Origin: Prolixibacteraceae bacterium
Lineage (GTDB): Bacteria > Bacteroidota > Bacteroidia > Bacteroidales > Prolixibacteraceae
Direction: 5' to 3'
NCBI GenBank assembly: GCA_003506435.1
Contig: DOAQ01000009.1
Span: 1-64,000 of the forward strand
Length of the DNA stretch: 64,000 nt
Position numbers and translations under genes: made by a program. The notes beneath the pieces are model-generated. The model had not been told where the DNA came from. It did not search any database and saw only the letters and a list, made by a program, of their open reading frames with translations. Numbering within the stretch: the stretch's first letter is position 1; each line of letters opens with the position of its first letter. Positions 9,051-15,790 of the stretch are shown in pieces.

Positions 9051-9058
9051 CAAATGTA
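9051..9058 (-). promoter_or_regulatory. Bacteroidetes -7 element for the glycosyltransferase
   Basis: TACATTTG on the minus strand matches the TAnnTTTG consensus and lies 28 bases before the ATG at 9023. No clear -33 TTTG is seen. Confidence 0.55.
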
Positions 9059-9080
9059 CAAAGTCTGAATAAAAAATTCT

Positions 9081-9088
9081 TACATTTG
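9081..9088 (+). promoter_or_regulatory. Bacteroidetes -7 element for the flippase gene
   Basis: TACATTTG on the plus strand lies 37 bases before the proposed TTG start of the flippase. With the minus-strand copy at 9051-9058 it forms a divergent promoter pair. Confidence 0.5.
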
Positions 9089-9125
9089 GTCAACATTAAT
9101 TAACGATAACCGCAAAGACCAGGCC

Positions 9126-10568
9126 TTGAAACGGAAGTTTGTCACCAATCTCATCCTGCTGATTCTCCTGAATGTTTTGATCAAACCTTTCTGGATTTTC
9201 GGTATCGACATTCCTATTCAAAATGCGGTTGGCGCTGCCGGTTATGGTTTCTACGGATCGCTGCTCAGTTTCTCGATGATCCTGAACATCCTGCTCGACC
9301 TGGGCCTGACTAATTTCAACAACCGAAATATTGCCCAACACGGGCACATGCTGCGAAAATACCTCAGCAATATTGTGGGCCTGAAATTTCTGCTGTCAAT
9401 CTTTTACGCGATTGTTTGTCTTTTGCTCGCCTGGATTGTCGGATACGACCGGCTTCAGTTTCATATCCTGTTTTTCCTGATCGCCAACCAGTTTATGATC
9501 TCGTTTACCTTGTATCTGCGATCAAATATCAGCGGGTTGCAGCTATTTCGGACCGACAGCCTTTTATCGGTACTCGACCGTTTTCTGGTGATCATCATTT
9601 GCAGTGTCTTGTTGTTCACTAACGTAACCGGTGGAGAATTTCGTATCGAATGGTTTGTGTACGCGCAAACGGCCGCTTATGCACTGGCTATGCTGATTTC
9701 ATTCGGGGTAGTGCTGGCAAAATCAGGCAGAATCCGCATTAAATTCGACCCGCGTTTTTTCCGGGTGCTACTCCGGCAAAGTTACCCGTACGCGCTTTTA
9801 ATATTGCTGATGTCGTTTTACAATCGCATCGATTCGGTAATGATCGAACGCCTGCTGCCCGATGGGAAAGAGCAGGCCGGAATTTATGCCAACGCTTTTC
9901 GCCTCCTCGAAGCTGCAACTATGTTTGGCTATCTTTTTGCCGGATTGCTGCTGCCCATTTTTGCTAAGATGATCAAACAAAAACAGGACATTTCGCAAAT
10001 GCTGAAACTTTCATTTTTGCTCATCATCGTTCCGGCTGTTATCATCGGCATTTCTTCCAATTTCTATGAAAAGGAAATAATGACGCTGATATACCGTGAG
10101 AACATCGAATCGTCGTCGCCCATTTTCGCCTTGCTGATGATCAGTTTTGTTTCCATTTCAATCACCTATATTTTTGGTACGTTACTTACCGCCAACGGCA
10201 GTTTAAAGCAACTCAACATCATGGCTTTTGCCGGAATGGTGATTAATATTGGGCTCAATCTCATTTTAATTCCTGAAATAAAAGCGCTGGGTTCCGCCTG
10301 GTCGAGCCTGGTAACCCAAGGTTTCACGGCCTTGAGTCAGGTGCTGATTGCCGTTTCTGTTTTTAAACTAAAAATCAATTACAAACTTCTTGCAAAGCTG
10401 GGATTGTTTATTGTCTTCACCATTGTAGTTGGCAAACTGAGTTTATATTTTACCAGTTGGCTGGCCGGTTATTCGCTGATGATTATCGCCAGTCTGGGTT
10501 TTGCCTTTGCCACCCGACTGATCAACCTGAAAACTCTGTTGGGGGTTATTGCCAATGACGAAGCATAG
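9126..10568 (+). CDS. oligosaccharide flippase (Wzx/MATE-like polysaccharide export membrane protein)
   Basis: A 480-residue, strongly hydrophobic protein with about 12-14 predicted membrane segments, of the kind that flips undecaprenyl-linked oligosaccharides across the inner membrane. The N-terminus (KRKFVTNLILLILLNVLIKPFWIFGID) and the conserved GxAGYGFYGSL region fit polysaccharide biosynthesis proteins of Bacteroidetes. The start is a TTG; no in-frame ATG precedes it before a stop, and no strong Shine-Dalgarno is visible. It is divergent from a glycosyltransferase, which suggests a shared surface-glycan role. Substrate unknown. Confidence 0.82.
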   Translation: MKRKFVTNLILLILLNVLIKPFWIFGIDIPIQNAVGAAGYGFYGSLLSFSMILNILLDLGLTNFNNRNIAQHGHMLRKYLSNIVGLKFLLSIFYAIVCLLLAWIVGYDRLQFHILFFLIANQFMISFTLYLRSNISGLQLFRTDSLLSVLDRFLVIIICSVLLFTNVTGGEFRIEWFVYAQTAAYALAMLISFGVVLAKSGRIRIKFDPRFFRVLLRQSYPYALLILLMSFYNRIDSVMIERLLPDGKEQAGIYANAFRLLEAATMFGYLFAGLLLPIFAKMIKQKQDISQMLKLSFLLIIVPAVIIGISSNFYEKEIMTLIYRENIESSSPIFALLMISFVSISITYIFGTLLTANGSLKQLNIMAFAGMVINIGLNLILIPEIKALGSAWSSLVTQGFTALSQVLIAVSVFKLKINYKLLAKLGLFIVFTIVVGKLSLYFTSWLAGYSLMIIASLGFAFATRLINLKTLLGVIANDEA

Positions 10569-10588
10569 AGTGAGGAGATTTCCCGGGT

Positions 10589-10625
10589 GAGGAGATTTTT
10601 AATCTCCTGTTTCAATCGGACACCC
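10589..10625. repeat. small palindromic intergenic repeat, copy A
   Basis: GAGGAGATTTTTAATCTCCTG followed by TTTCAATCGGACACCC. The first part is a perfect hairpin (GGAGATT/AATCTCC). Related sequences occur at 11869-11937 and 13894-13936, ending in the same CACCC. Confidence 0.6.
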
Positions 10626-10641
10626 ATGAAACAGAGTTGTG

Positions 10642-10669
10642 TTGTTTTTATTTAAATTCTATACTTTTG
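10642..10669 (+). promoter_or_regulatory. promoter of mnmA
   Basis: TTG at 10642-10644 (-33 element) and TACTTTTG at 10662-10669 (-7, TAnnTTTG) have the spacing typical of Bacteroidetes sigma-A promoters. The ATG of mnmA is 20 bases further on. Confidence 0.65.
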
Positions 10670-10688
10670 CCCTGAAAATTTATCGGGA

Positions 10689-11870
10689 ATGAAAAAGGTA
10701 GTCATTGGTTTGTCTGGAGGCGTTGATTCGAGCGTTGCTGCGTACCTGCTGAAGCAGCAGGGCTACGATGTGACGGCTTTGTTTATGGTGAACTGGCACG
10801 ACCGTACCGGCTCGCTTACGGGCAGTTGCACATGGGAAGACGATGCCTTGATTGCCGAAATGGTAGCCAAAAAACTCGACATGCCTTTTCATATTGTCGA
10901 TCTCAGCAAAGATTACAAAAAGCGGGTGGTCGATTACATGTTCGACGAATACCGCAAGGGGCGCACGCCTAACCCCGATGTGCTTTGCAACCGCGAAATT
11001 AAATTTGATATTTTTCTGGATGAATGCCTGAAATATGGCGCCGACTACGTGGCTACCGGTCATTATTGCCGCAAAGAGGAATTTACGAAAGACGGACAAA
11101 CGATCTACCGGCTTTTGGCCGGAACTGATAACAACAAAGACCAAAGCTATTTTCTGTGTCAACTGAATCAGCAACAACTCGCAAAGGCGCTGTTTCCGAT
11201 TGGCCATCTTGAAAAACCAGAGGTGCGCAGGATTGCCGCCGAACTGCAATTGCCCACGGCCGATCGCAAAGATTCGCAGGGAATTTGTTTTGTCGGAAAA
11301 GTCGATTTGCCCACTTTTTTGCAGCAGCAACTGGAACCAAAAACCGGCAACGTGATTGAAGTTCAGGCTGAATTTATGGCCCGAAAAAAACAGGTGGAGC
11401 ACACCACCGACAATTTCAAAAAGCTGTGTTTTGCCTATCCGTACAAACCCTGGAACGGAATAGTGATCGGTGAACACCGGGGCGCGCATTTTTACACCGT
11501 CGGGCAGCGTAAAGGCCTGAATATTGGAGGCCATCAGGAGCCACTTTTTATATTGGGAACCGATGTTACACGCAATATTATTTACGTGGGTGAAGGCACC
11601 GAACATCCCGGATTGTTCCGCCCCGGATTATTTATCCCTGCTGAAGAAACCCACTGGATTCGCACCGATTTGCAGATGCAGCCCGGCGACGAACGCTGCT
11701 ACGAAGTGCGTATCCGCTACCGCCAGCCGCTCGAAAAAGCAACGCTTTATCAGCGCGAAGAAGGTATCTATATGCTTTTCGACAACGAGCAGCGCGGGGT
11801 TACTTCCGGCCAGTTTGCTGCCTGGTACGATGGCGACGAATTGATAGGTTCGGGGGTAATTGCCGGGTGA
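10689..11870 (+). CDS. mnmA: tRNA-specific 2-thiouridylase
   Basis: A 393-residue enzyme that puts sulfur on U34 of tRNA for Lys, Glu and Gln. The N-terminal PP-loop motif SGGVDSSV binds ATP; Cys100 (LCNREIKF) and Cys200 (GICFVGK) are the catalytic pair that carries the persulfide; ATGHY and KDQSYFL are further signatures. Length is usual for the family. The stop codon TGA is embedded in the first bases of a palindromic repeat (GGGTGAGGAG), and a related repeat lies upstream, so the gene is bracketed by two members of one repeat family. Confidence 0.95.
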   Translation: MKKVVIGLSGGVDSSVAAYLLKQQGYDVTALFMVNWHDRTGSLTGSCTWEDDALIAEMVAKKLDMPFHIVDLSKDYKKRVVDYMFDEYRKGRTPNPDVLCNREIKFDIFLDECLKYGADYVATGHYCRKEEFTKDGQTIYRLLAGTDNNKDQSYFLCQLNQQQLAKALFPIGHLEKPEVRRIAAELQLPTADRKDSQGICFVGKVDLPTFLQQQLEPKTGNVIEVQAEFMARKKQVEHTTDNFKKLCFAYPYKPWNGIVIGEHRGAHFYTVGQRKGLNIGGHQEPLFILGTDVTRNIIYVGEGTEHPGLFRPGLFIPAEETHWIRTDLQMQPGDERCYEVRIRYRQPLEKATLYQREEGIYMLFDNEQRGVTSGQFAAWYDGDELIGSGVIAG

Positions 11871-11937
11871 GGAGTCCCGTTTCGGGATCAATCTCCTGTT
11901 CTAATCGCAGTTAACTCCGAAATCGGGGCGCGCACCC
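11869..11937. repeat. small palindromic intergenic repeat, copy B
   Basis: Two hairpins in tandem: GAGGAGTCCCGTTTCGGGAT...ATCTCCTG and ACTCCGAAATCGGGGCGCGC, ending CACCC. It overlaps the mnmA stop codon and resembles copies at 10589-10625 and 13894-13936. Confidence 0.6.
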
Positions 11938-12320
11938 GTGTCAACCTTTCCCCGTTACTATTAAAGCTCAAATGATGAGTAATTGGGTTGCAGATTGCGT
12001 TTGACGAGGACCTATTTTTGTTCCTGTGTCAGTAAAAAACAGTGCAATTAAATTTCAAAAAATTTATTCACCCCGGTTACACGGGTTTGAAAACTTTCTC
12101 AGGTGCCATTTCTATTGATTTTATGCCTTTACTTTCCTTGTATGGTGTCGTTACAGACTAGAGGAACGGAACCCTTCTCGTTAACGTTACACTCAAACGA
12201 GGAGCGGAGTCCGGCAAGACACTGATGATCTCCGAGATCGGCTTCGAAAACTCGAACCAGTCGTTACCAGCATTGTAGAATTGAAGTTCGTGTAGGTTTC
12301 CCGATGAAAAAGCTTTTGTT
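11938..12320. other. gene-free stretch before the MNT/HEPN pair
   Basis: No open frame with family resemblance is seen on either strand. Two degraded versions of a motif around GTTA-CGTTA-CTCAAACGA occur (about 11953-11978 and 12180-12205); a third lies at 13859-13883 on the far side of the accessory genes. The stretch may be decayed accessory DNA. Confidence 0.4.
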
Positions 12321-12328
12321 TATATTTG
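12321..12328 (+). promoter_or_regulatory. -7 element directly before the MNT gene
   Basis: TATATTTG matches TAnnTTTG and ends only 4 bases before the ATG at 12333. Transcription would start at or next to the start codon, giving a leaderless mRNA, or translation would begin at the second ATG at 12339. No clear -33 box. Confidence 0.5.
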
Positions 12329-12332
12329 GAGT

Positions 12333-12653
12333 ATGAAAATGACTGAGGTTAAAATATTAAAACAGATTAAGAGAATTGTCAAAGGAAAAGAGCCTTTGGC
12401 AAAAATTTATCTATATGGGTCACGTTCACGTGGCACTGCAAAAGATGATTCCGATTGGGACCTGTTGATTTTGCTCAATAAAGATAAAATTTCGCCAGAG
12501 GATGAACGAGAAATAACTTATCCGCTTTACGACCTTGAATTCGATACCGGAGAGATAATCAGTCCAATGATTTACACAGAGAAAGAATGGAATTCAAAAT
12601 ATAAGGTTACGCCTTTCTATCAAAATGTAATGAGGGAGGGAAAGCTCCTATGA
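12333..12653 (+). CDS. MNT-type nucleotidyltransferase domain protein (antitoxin-like partner of HEPN)
   Basis: A 106-residue minimal nucleotidyltransferase. The signature GSRSRGTAKDDSDWDLL holds the GS motif and the two Asp residues that bind metal. In MntA-HepT type pairs such proteins silence the HEPN partner by adding AMP to it; that role here is inferred from family and context. The stop codon overlaps the start of the HEPN gene (ATGA), so the two are coupled. Met at residue 3 (position 12339) is an alternative start. AT-rich, accessory-type gene. Confidence 0.85.
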   Translation: MKMTEVKILKQIKRIVKGKEPLAKIYLYGSRSRGTAKDDSDWDLLILLNKDKISPEDEREITYPLYDLEFDTGEIISPMIYTEKEWNSKYKVTPFYQNVMREGKLL

Positions 12654-13042
12654 CAGACTATACATCAGAAGACTATATAAAATATAGGATTAAGCGTGCA
12701 AAAGAGGCCATAGATGAGGTTCGGGTTCATATCGAAAACAAATTCTGGAACACGGCAATAAACAGAATGTATTATGCTTGTTTTTATGCCGTTAGCGCTT
12801 TGTTAGCAAAAGATAAGTGTGAGGTTTCGAGTCATTCGGGTGTCCGTCAGAAATTTGGAGAGAACTTTGTTAAAACCGGCAAGATTGACAGGGATTTAGC
12901 CAGGCACTTTACAGAGCTATTTGAAAAAAGGCATAAAGGGGATTATAACGATTTCTACGATTACGATGAAGAAACGGTTCTTCGGTTATATCCTGTTTCT
13001 CAAAGGTTTATTGAGGAGATAGTAAAGATTTTGAACAAATAA
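12650..13042 (+). CDS. HEPN domain protein paired with MNT
   Basis: A 130-residue all-alpha protein with the HEPN pattern (AINRMYYACFYAVSALLA in the first half, LFEKRHKGDYNDF in the second). Toxic HEPN ribonucleases usually carry an Rx4-6H motif; here the corresponding region reads KRHKGDYND, so the catalytic motif is not of the canonical form and RNase activity cannot be assumed. Coupled to the MNT gene by a 4-bp overlap. The pair may be a toxin-antitoxin or abortive-infection module, or a benign nucleotide-binding pair. Both readings occur in the family. Confidence 0.8.
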   Translation: MTDYTSEDYIKYRIKRAKEAIDEVRVHIENKFWNTAINRMYYACFYAVSALLAKDKCEVSSHSGVRQKFGENFVKTGKIDRDLARHFTELFEKRHKGDYNDFYDYDEETVLRLYPVSQRFIEEIVKILNK

Positions 13043-13087
13043 CAACTGTGGGCAACATCGCGATAATTAAGTACGGTTTTCGTGCTG

Positions 13088-13129
13088 TGTATGAGGCGTT
13101 TTACCTCGCAGTTCGCATCAATTCATACA
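13088..13129. repeat. inverted repeat after HEPN gene
   Basis: TGTATGA (13088-13094) and TCATACA (13123-13129) are complementary, 28 bases apart. The segment between the HEPN and the next gene also starts with CAACTGTGGG, and a similar CAACGGCTGTGGGG follows the next gene at about 13669-13683. Significance uncertain. Confidence 0.35.
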
Positions 13130-13177
13130 TGGTTATACCATTCAAAGATAATAGTGTACGCAATTATTAAAATAGAA

Positions 13178-13663
13178 ATGACTACAAAACTCATAATTCT
13201 TTCAGTTTTTGACTTTATGAAGTCGAACAATTGGGTAATAAGCCTAGCCGCAATAATAATTTCGTTACTCTCCTCTTTGTTTGTCGTATTTGACAAGGTA
13301 AAAACATGGAATGAAAATTCTCAAATTAGGAAATTAAAAACGGACAAGGCTATATTACTACCGATTATTGAATTAGATATAAATGAGTTTAAATCTATTA
13401 GAGAGGAAAAAAAATCTACTACGACTTATTTCAGACACAAAGTAGAATATTCGGACATTTATTATCTTTTCCAATCCATTATCACAGATAAACTCTCGAA
13501 CAGGGAAATTGCATTAAAAATAGATAGAATAAAAAACTTGAAAGATGAGGATTTAATCATCGCGAAAAAAGTTTCTAATAGCACTCATTTCTCATTTCAA
13601 TTCAACCAAGAAATTATCGAATTGATTCATGATGTAAAAACATATTTGGCAGTGATAATTTAA
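13178..13663 (+). CDS. small membrane protein of unknown function
   Basis: 161 residues from the ATG at 13178; an earlier in-frame Met at 13082 lies in the inverted-repeat region and is less likely. One membrane segment near the N-terminus (about 18-40, NNWVISLAAIIISLLSSLFVVF) is followed by a charged, probably helical cytoplasmic tail. I do not recognise a family. AT content is high, as for the MNT/HEPN genes upstream, so it is probably part of the same transferred accessory patch. Function unknown. Confidence 0.6.
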   Translation: MTTKLIILSVFDFMKSNNWVISLAAIIISLLSSLFVVFDKVKTWNENSQIRKLKTDKAILLPIIELDINEFKSIREEKKSTTTYFRHKVEYSDIYYLFQSIITDKLSNREIALKIDRIKNLKDEDLIIAKKVSNSTHFSFQFNQEIIELIHDVKTYLAVII

Positions 13664-13690
13664 AATCGACAACGGCTGTGGGGTAGAACA

Positions 13691-13834
13691 ATGAATATAA
13701 TTGACAGAATATCAGAGAATCTTAACGAAAAGCAACTTCGATTTGTTCCAACGACTGAAGGTTATGTTCGTGTTATAGCAGGTGCTGGTTCTGGTAAAAC
13801 AAATGACCTATTCGCTTTGAATGGCGGGGATTAA
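13691..13834 (+). pseudogene. 5' fragment of a UvrD/Rep-type helicase gene
   Basis: 47 codons reading MNIIDRISENLNEKQLRF, then VRVIAGAGSGKT, which is the Q motif and Walker A of superfamily 1 helicases. Directly after GKT the expected residues are replaced by NDLFALNGGD and a stop. A full UvrD-type gene has 600 or more codons, so this is the very beginning of a gene cut off by a deletion or insertion about 5 codons past the P-loop. It marks the right end of the accessory patch. Confidence 0.75.
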
Positions 13835-13893
13835 TAAAATTTACTTCCAACCTCTCTTAGTTACCGTTAAGCTCAAACGAAAGAAAGTAGAGG

Positions 13894-13936
13894 GAACAAG
13901 CTCCTGCTTTAACCGAAGTTAAAAACTTCGGCACCC
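13894..13936. repeat. small palindromic intergenic repeat, copy C
   Basis: GAACAAGCTCCTGCTTTAACC followed by the perfect hairpin GAAGTT(AAA)AACTTC and GGCACCC. It resembles copies A and B beside mnmA (CTCCTG-TTTAA-CG ... CACCC). It lies between the helicase remnant and the anti-sigma-like gene. Confidence 0.55.
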
Positions 13937-13956
13937 TTTGCAAGTAACCATGTCCG

Positions 13957-15093
13957 TTATTGGTTTGCCGCCGGAAATACCAGCCGCAATTTCACTGTTT
14001 CGCTTTCAGGTATTGAATTTTTCACTGCGGGGAGCCACTGCGGGCCATCCTCAATAATTTCAATGGCAGGTTGATTATATTTTTCATTTGTACTGTGCAG
14101 AATTTTGAACGAGCCAGGTTTCCCGGTTTCATCCACCACAAACGACAGGCGTACCACTACTTTTTCTTTCGGTGAACCGATGCCGGGATGTTGAAGTTCA
14201 TTGGAAAGATATTCGTTGTATGCCTCCCAACCATTGTGTGGAATAGCTTTTCCGTCGGTTCTTTGCTGAGTTTCAGAAACAGAGACAGATCCTGTCAGTG
14301 ATTTCTTTTGTTGACTGCCATAACCGACCACCACCACTTCATCCAACGCCGTATCGGCTTTTTGATCAGCAATAAAGAATGCAGGCTCATTGGCAACCGG
14401 AGCCGTTGCCTGTTCTGTTATCGGGACGGCCTGTGCCAATGGTTTTTCCCGGGCCGAATCGGGTTGGTCAGAGGCTTCCGCTAATACCATCTTCATGGCA
14501 CGGTCTGTTTTTGTCGTCTTCAATGCTTCTGTTACATCAAACGATCTTTTTTGCTTCGCTTGTTCTGCATGGTCCGGATTTAAAGAACTCTGTGTGCTGT
14601 TCATTGCAATCGGCACCACCCCAACTTCAGAATCTGTTATTTCAAGTTCCTCCTCTACAATTTTTATACGCTTTTCGGGAACGGTTTTTTGCGCCTGCTC
14701 TGTTTCATTTTTTTGCAAACCATGAGGCTCCGGGAGAATTTCCTTTGGAGCGGTAATTTCTTGTTTTTGCACATTTTCAGTGAGTACCGGGTTGGTTTTT
14801 TCTTCCGGGTTGAAAAGGAATATCGTGGAAATGACGATTAGCAAAACCGAGGCGGCCGCGTACCAGATGTATTTCCGGTTACTGCTTTCGCGGGTTTGTA
14901 TTTTGGTTTTCAGTCCGGCGATGTCGGTAAAAATTTCTTCGGACGAAAAAGCAGACAGACCTTCCACCGCTTCTGCAAGGAACGGGTCTTTCTGCATTGC
15001 CCGTTCAAACGCATTACGTTCCGGGCCGGTCATTTCGTTTTGCACGTAACGCCTGATTTGCTCTTCCTGTTCGTATGTTCTTTTATCGGTCAT
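13957..15093 (-). CDS. membrane anti-sigma-like protein with SusC-type motif and TonB-like C-terminal domain
   Basis: 378 residues. The N-terminal about 70 residues are cytoplasmic and acidic/alpha-helical, with NEMTGPERNAFERAMQKDP as in Bacteroidetes anti-sigma proteins. One membrane segment follows (about 75-95, YIWYAAASVLLIVISTIFLF), then a long low-complexity periplasmic linker. About residues 250-275 read DEVVVVGYGSQQKKSLTGSV, a motif normally found at the plug of SusC-type TonB-dependent receptors. The last about 85 residues (LSFVVDETGKPGSFKILHS ... WLPAVKN) resemble a TonB C-terminal domain. The gene overlaps the upstream sigma factor by 11 bp. Probably it binds that sigma factor; what it senses is unknown. 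Confidence 0.75.
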   Translation of the reverse strand: MTDKRTYEQEEQIRRYVQNEMTGPERNAFERAMQKDPFLAEAVEGLSAFSSEEIFTDIAGLKTKIQTRESSNRKYIWYAAASVLLIVISTIFLFNPEEKTNPVLTENVQKQEITAPKEILPEPHGLQKNETEQAQKTVPEKRIKIVEEELEITDSEVGVVPIAMNSTQSSLNPDHAEQAKQKRSFDVTEALKTTKTDRAMKMVLAEASDQPDSAREKPLAQAVPITEQATAPVANEPAFFIADQKADTALDEVVVVGYGSQQKKSLTGSVSVSETQQRTDGKAIPHNGWEAYNEYLSNELQHPGIGSPKEKVVVRLSFVVDETGKPGSFKILHSTNEKYNQPAIEIIEDGPQWLPAVKNSIPESETVKLRLVFPAANQ

Positions 15094-15670
15094 GCTTGTT
15101 CTCCAAACAAATTTTCAAATTTCTTTTCCCGTTTTGCAAGAGGCTCTTTACTTTTTTATCGTCCCATCCCGTTTCATCCGAAATATCCCGGTAACTGTGG
15201 TTTTCAAAATAAAACAGATGCACGCACCGTTGCTGTTCGTCCTTCAGTTTTTCAATACAATTTTTTAGCGCCGAGTTCAGTTGCAAATTCTCATTGCTGT
15301 CAATAGGATGCAAATCGTCCGTTTTTTCCATAAATTCTTCCTGATCGGCCAGCCACAATTCTTCCCGCTTGTGAAGCGATTTTTCTTTGCGAAGTTCCAT
15401 CAGGCAATAATTTTTACTGAAAACATATAGCCAGCTTTTAAAATTCTGAATATCGTGACGATGTAGTTCAACAGCCAGCAGTTCAAAAATCTGCATTACG
15501 GCATCCTTCGATTTTTCACGGTCGTCGAGGTATTTCAGGCACAAACCGTAAACCAGCGTCACGTAGCGCGAATACAAATAACCCAGTGCGTCAGCATTGT
15601 TTTTCGTTTTATACTGAAGCAATAATTCCCGGTCGTCCGGCTCGGCGCTATTTTTTGATTTCAGGAACAA
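15083..15670 (-). CDS. RNA polymerase ECF-type sigma factor
   Basis: 195 residues with region 2 (about 20-85; YSRYVTLVYGLCLKYL, DREKSKDAVMQIFELL, FKSWLYVFSKNYCLMELRK) and region 4 (about 130-185; LKDEQQRCVHLFYFENHSYRDISDET). The frame has no ATG near the proper N-terminus; the first usable codon is TTG, giving MFLKSKNSAEPDD. It is transcribed with the overlapping anti-sigma-like gene and divergently from the vWA gene, which is a likely target together with itself. An ECF factor of this kind is usually held by its partner until an envelope signal arrives. Confidence 0.9.
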   Translation of the reverse strand: MFLKSKNSAEPDDRELLLQYKTKNNADALGYLYSRYVTLVYGLCLKYLDDREKSKDAVMQIFELLAVELHRHDIQNFKSWLYVFSKNYCLMELRKEKSLHKREELWLADQEEFMEKTDDLHPIDSNENLQLNSALKNCIEKLKDEQQRCVHLFYFENHSYRDISDETGWDDKKVKSLLQNGKRNLKICLENKHDR

Positions 15671-15790
15671 AAGGAGAATATTGATTTTGGATAAATGTAC
15701 AGCAATTTCAAAAAAAACTGAAAATTTTTATGGAATCTGTTTTGGCTTTGCATCCTATTGGCAAAACGTTCAATCAAAAAAACTTTTGTC

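Noticed and set aside
13040..13180. Integron attC site
   Set aside because: The RYYYAAC/GTTRRRY cores are not found at matching ends and no integron integrase is in the window.
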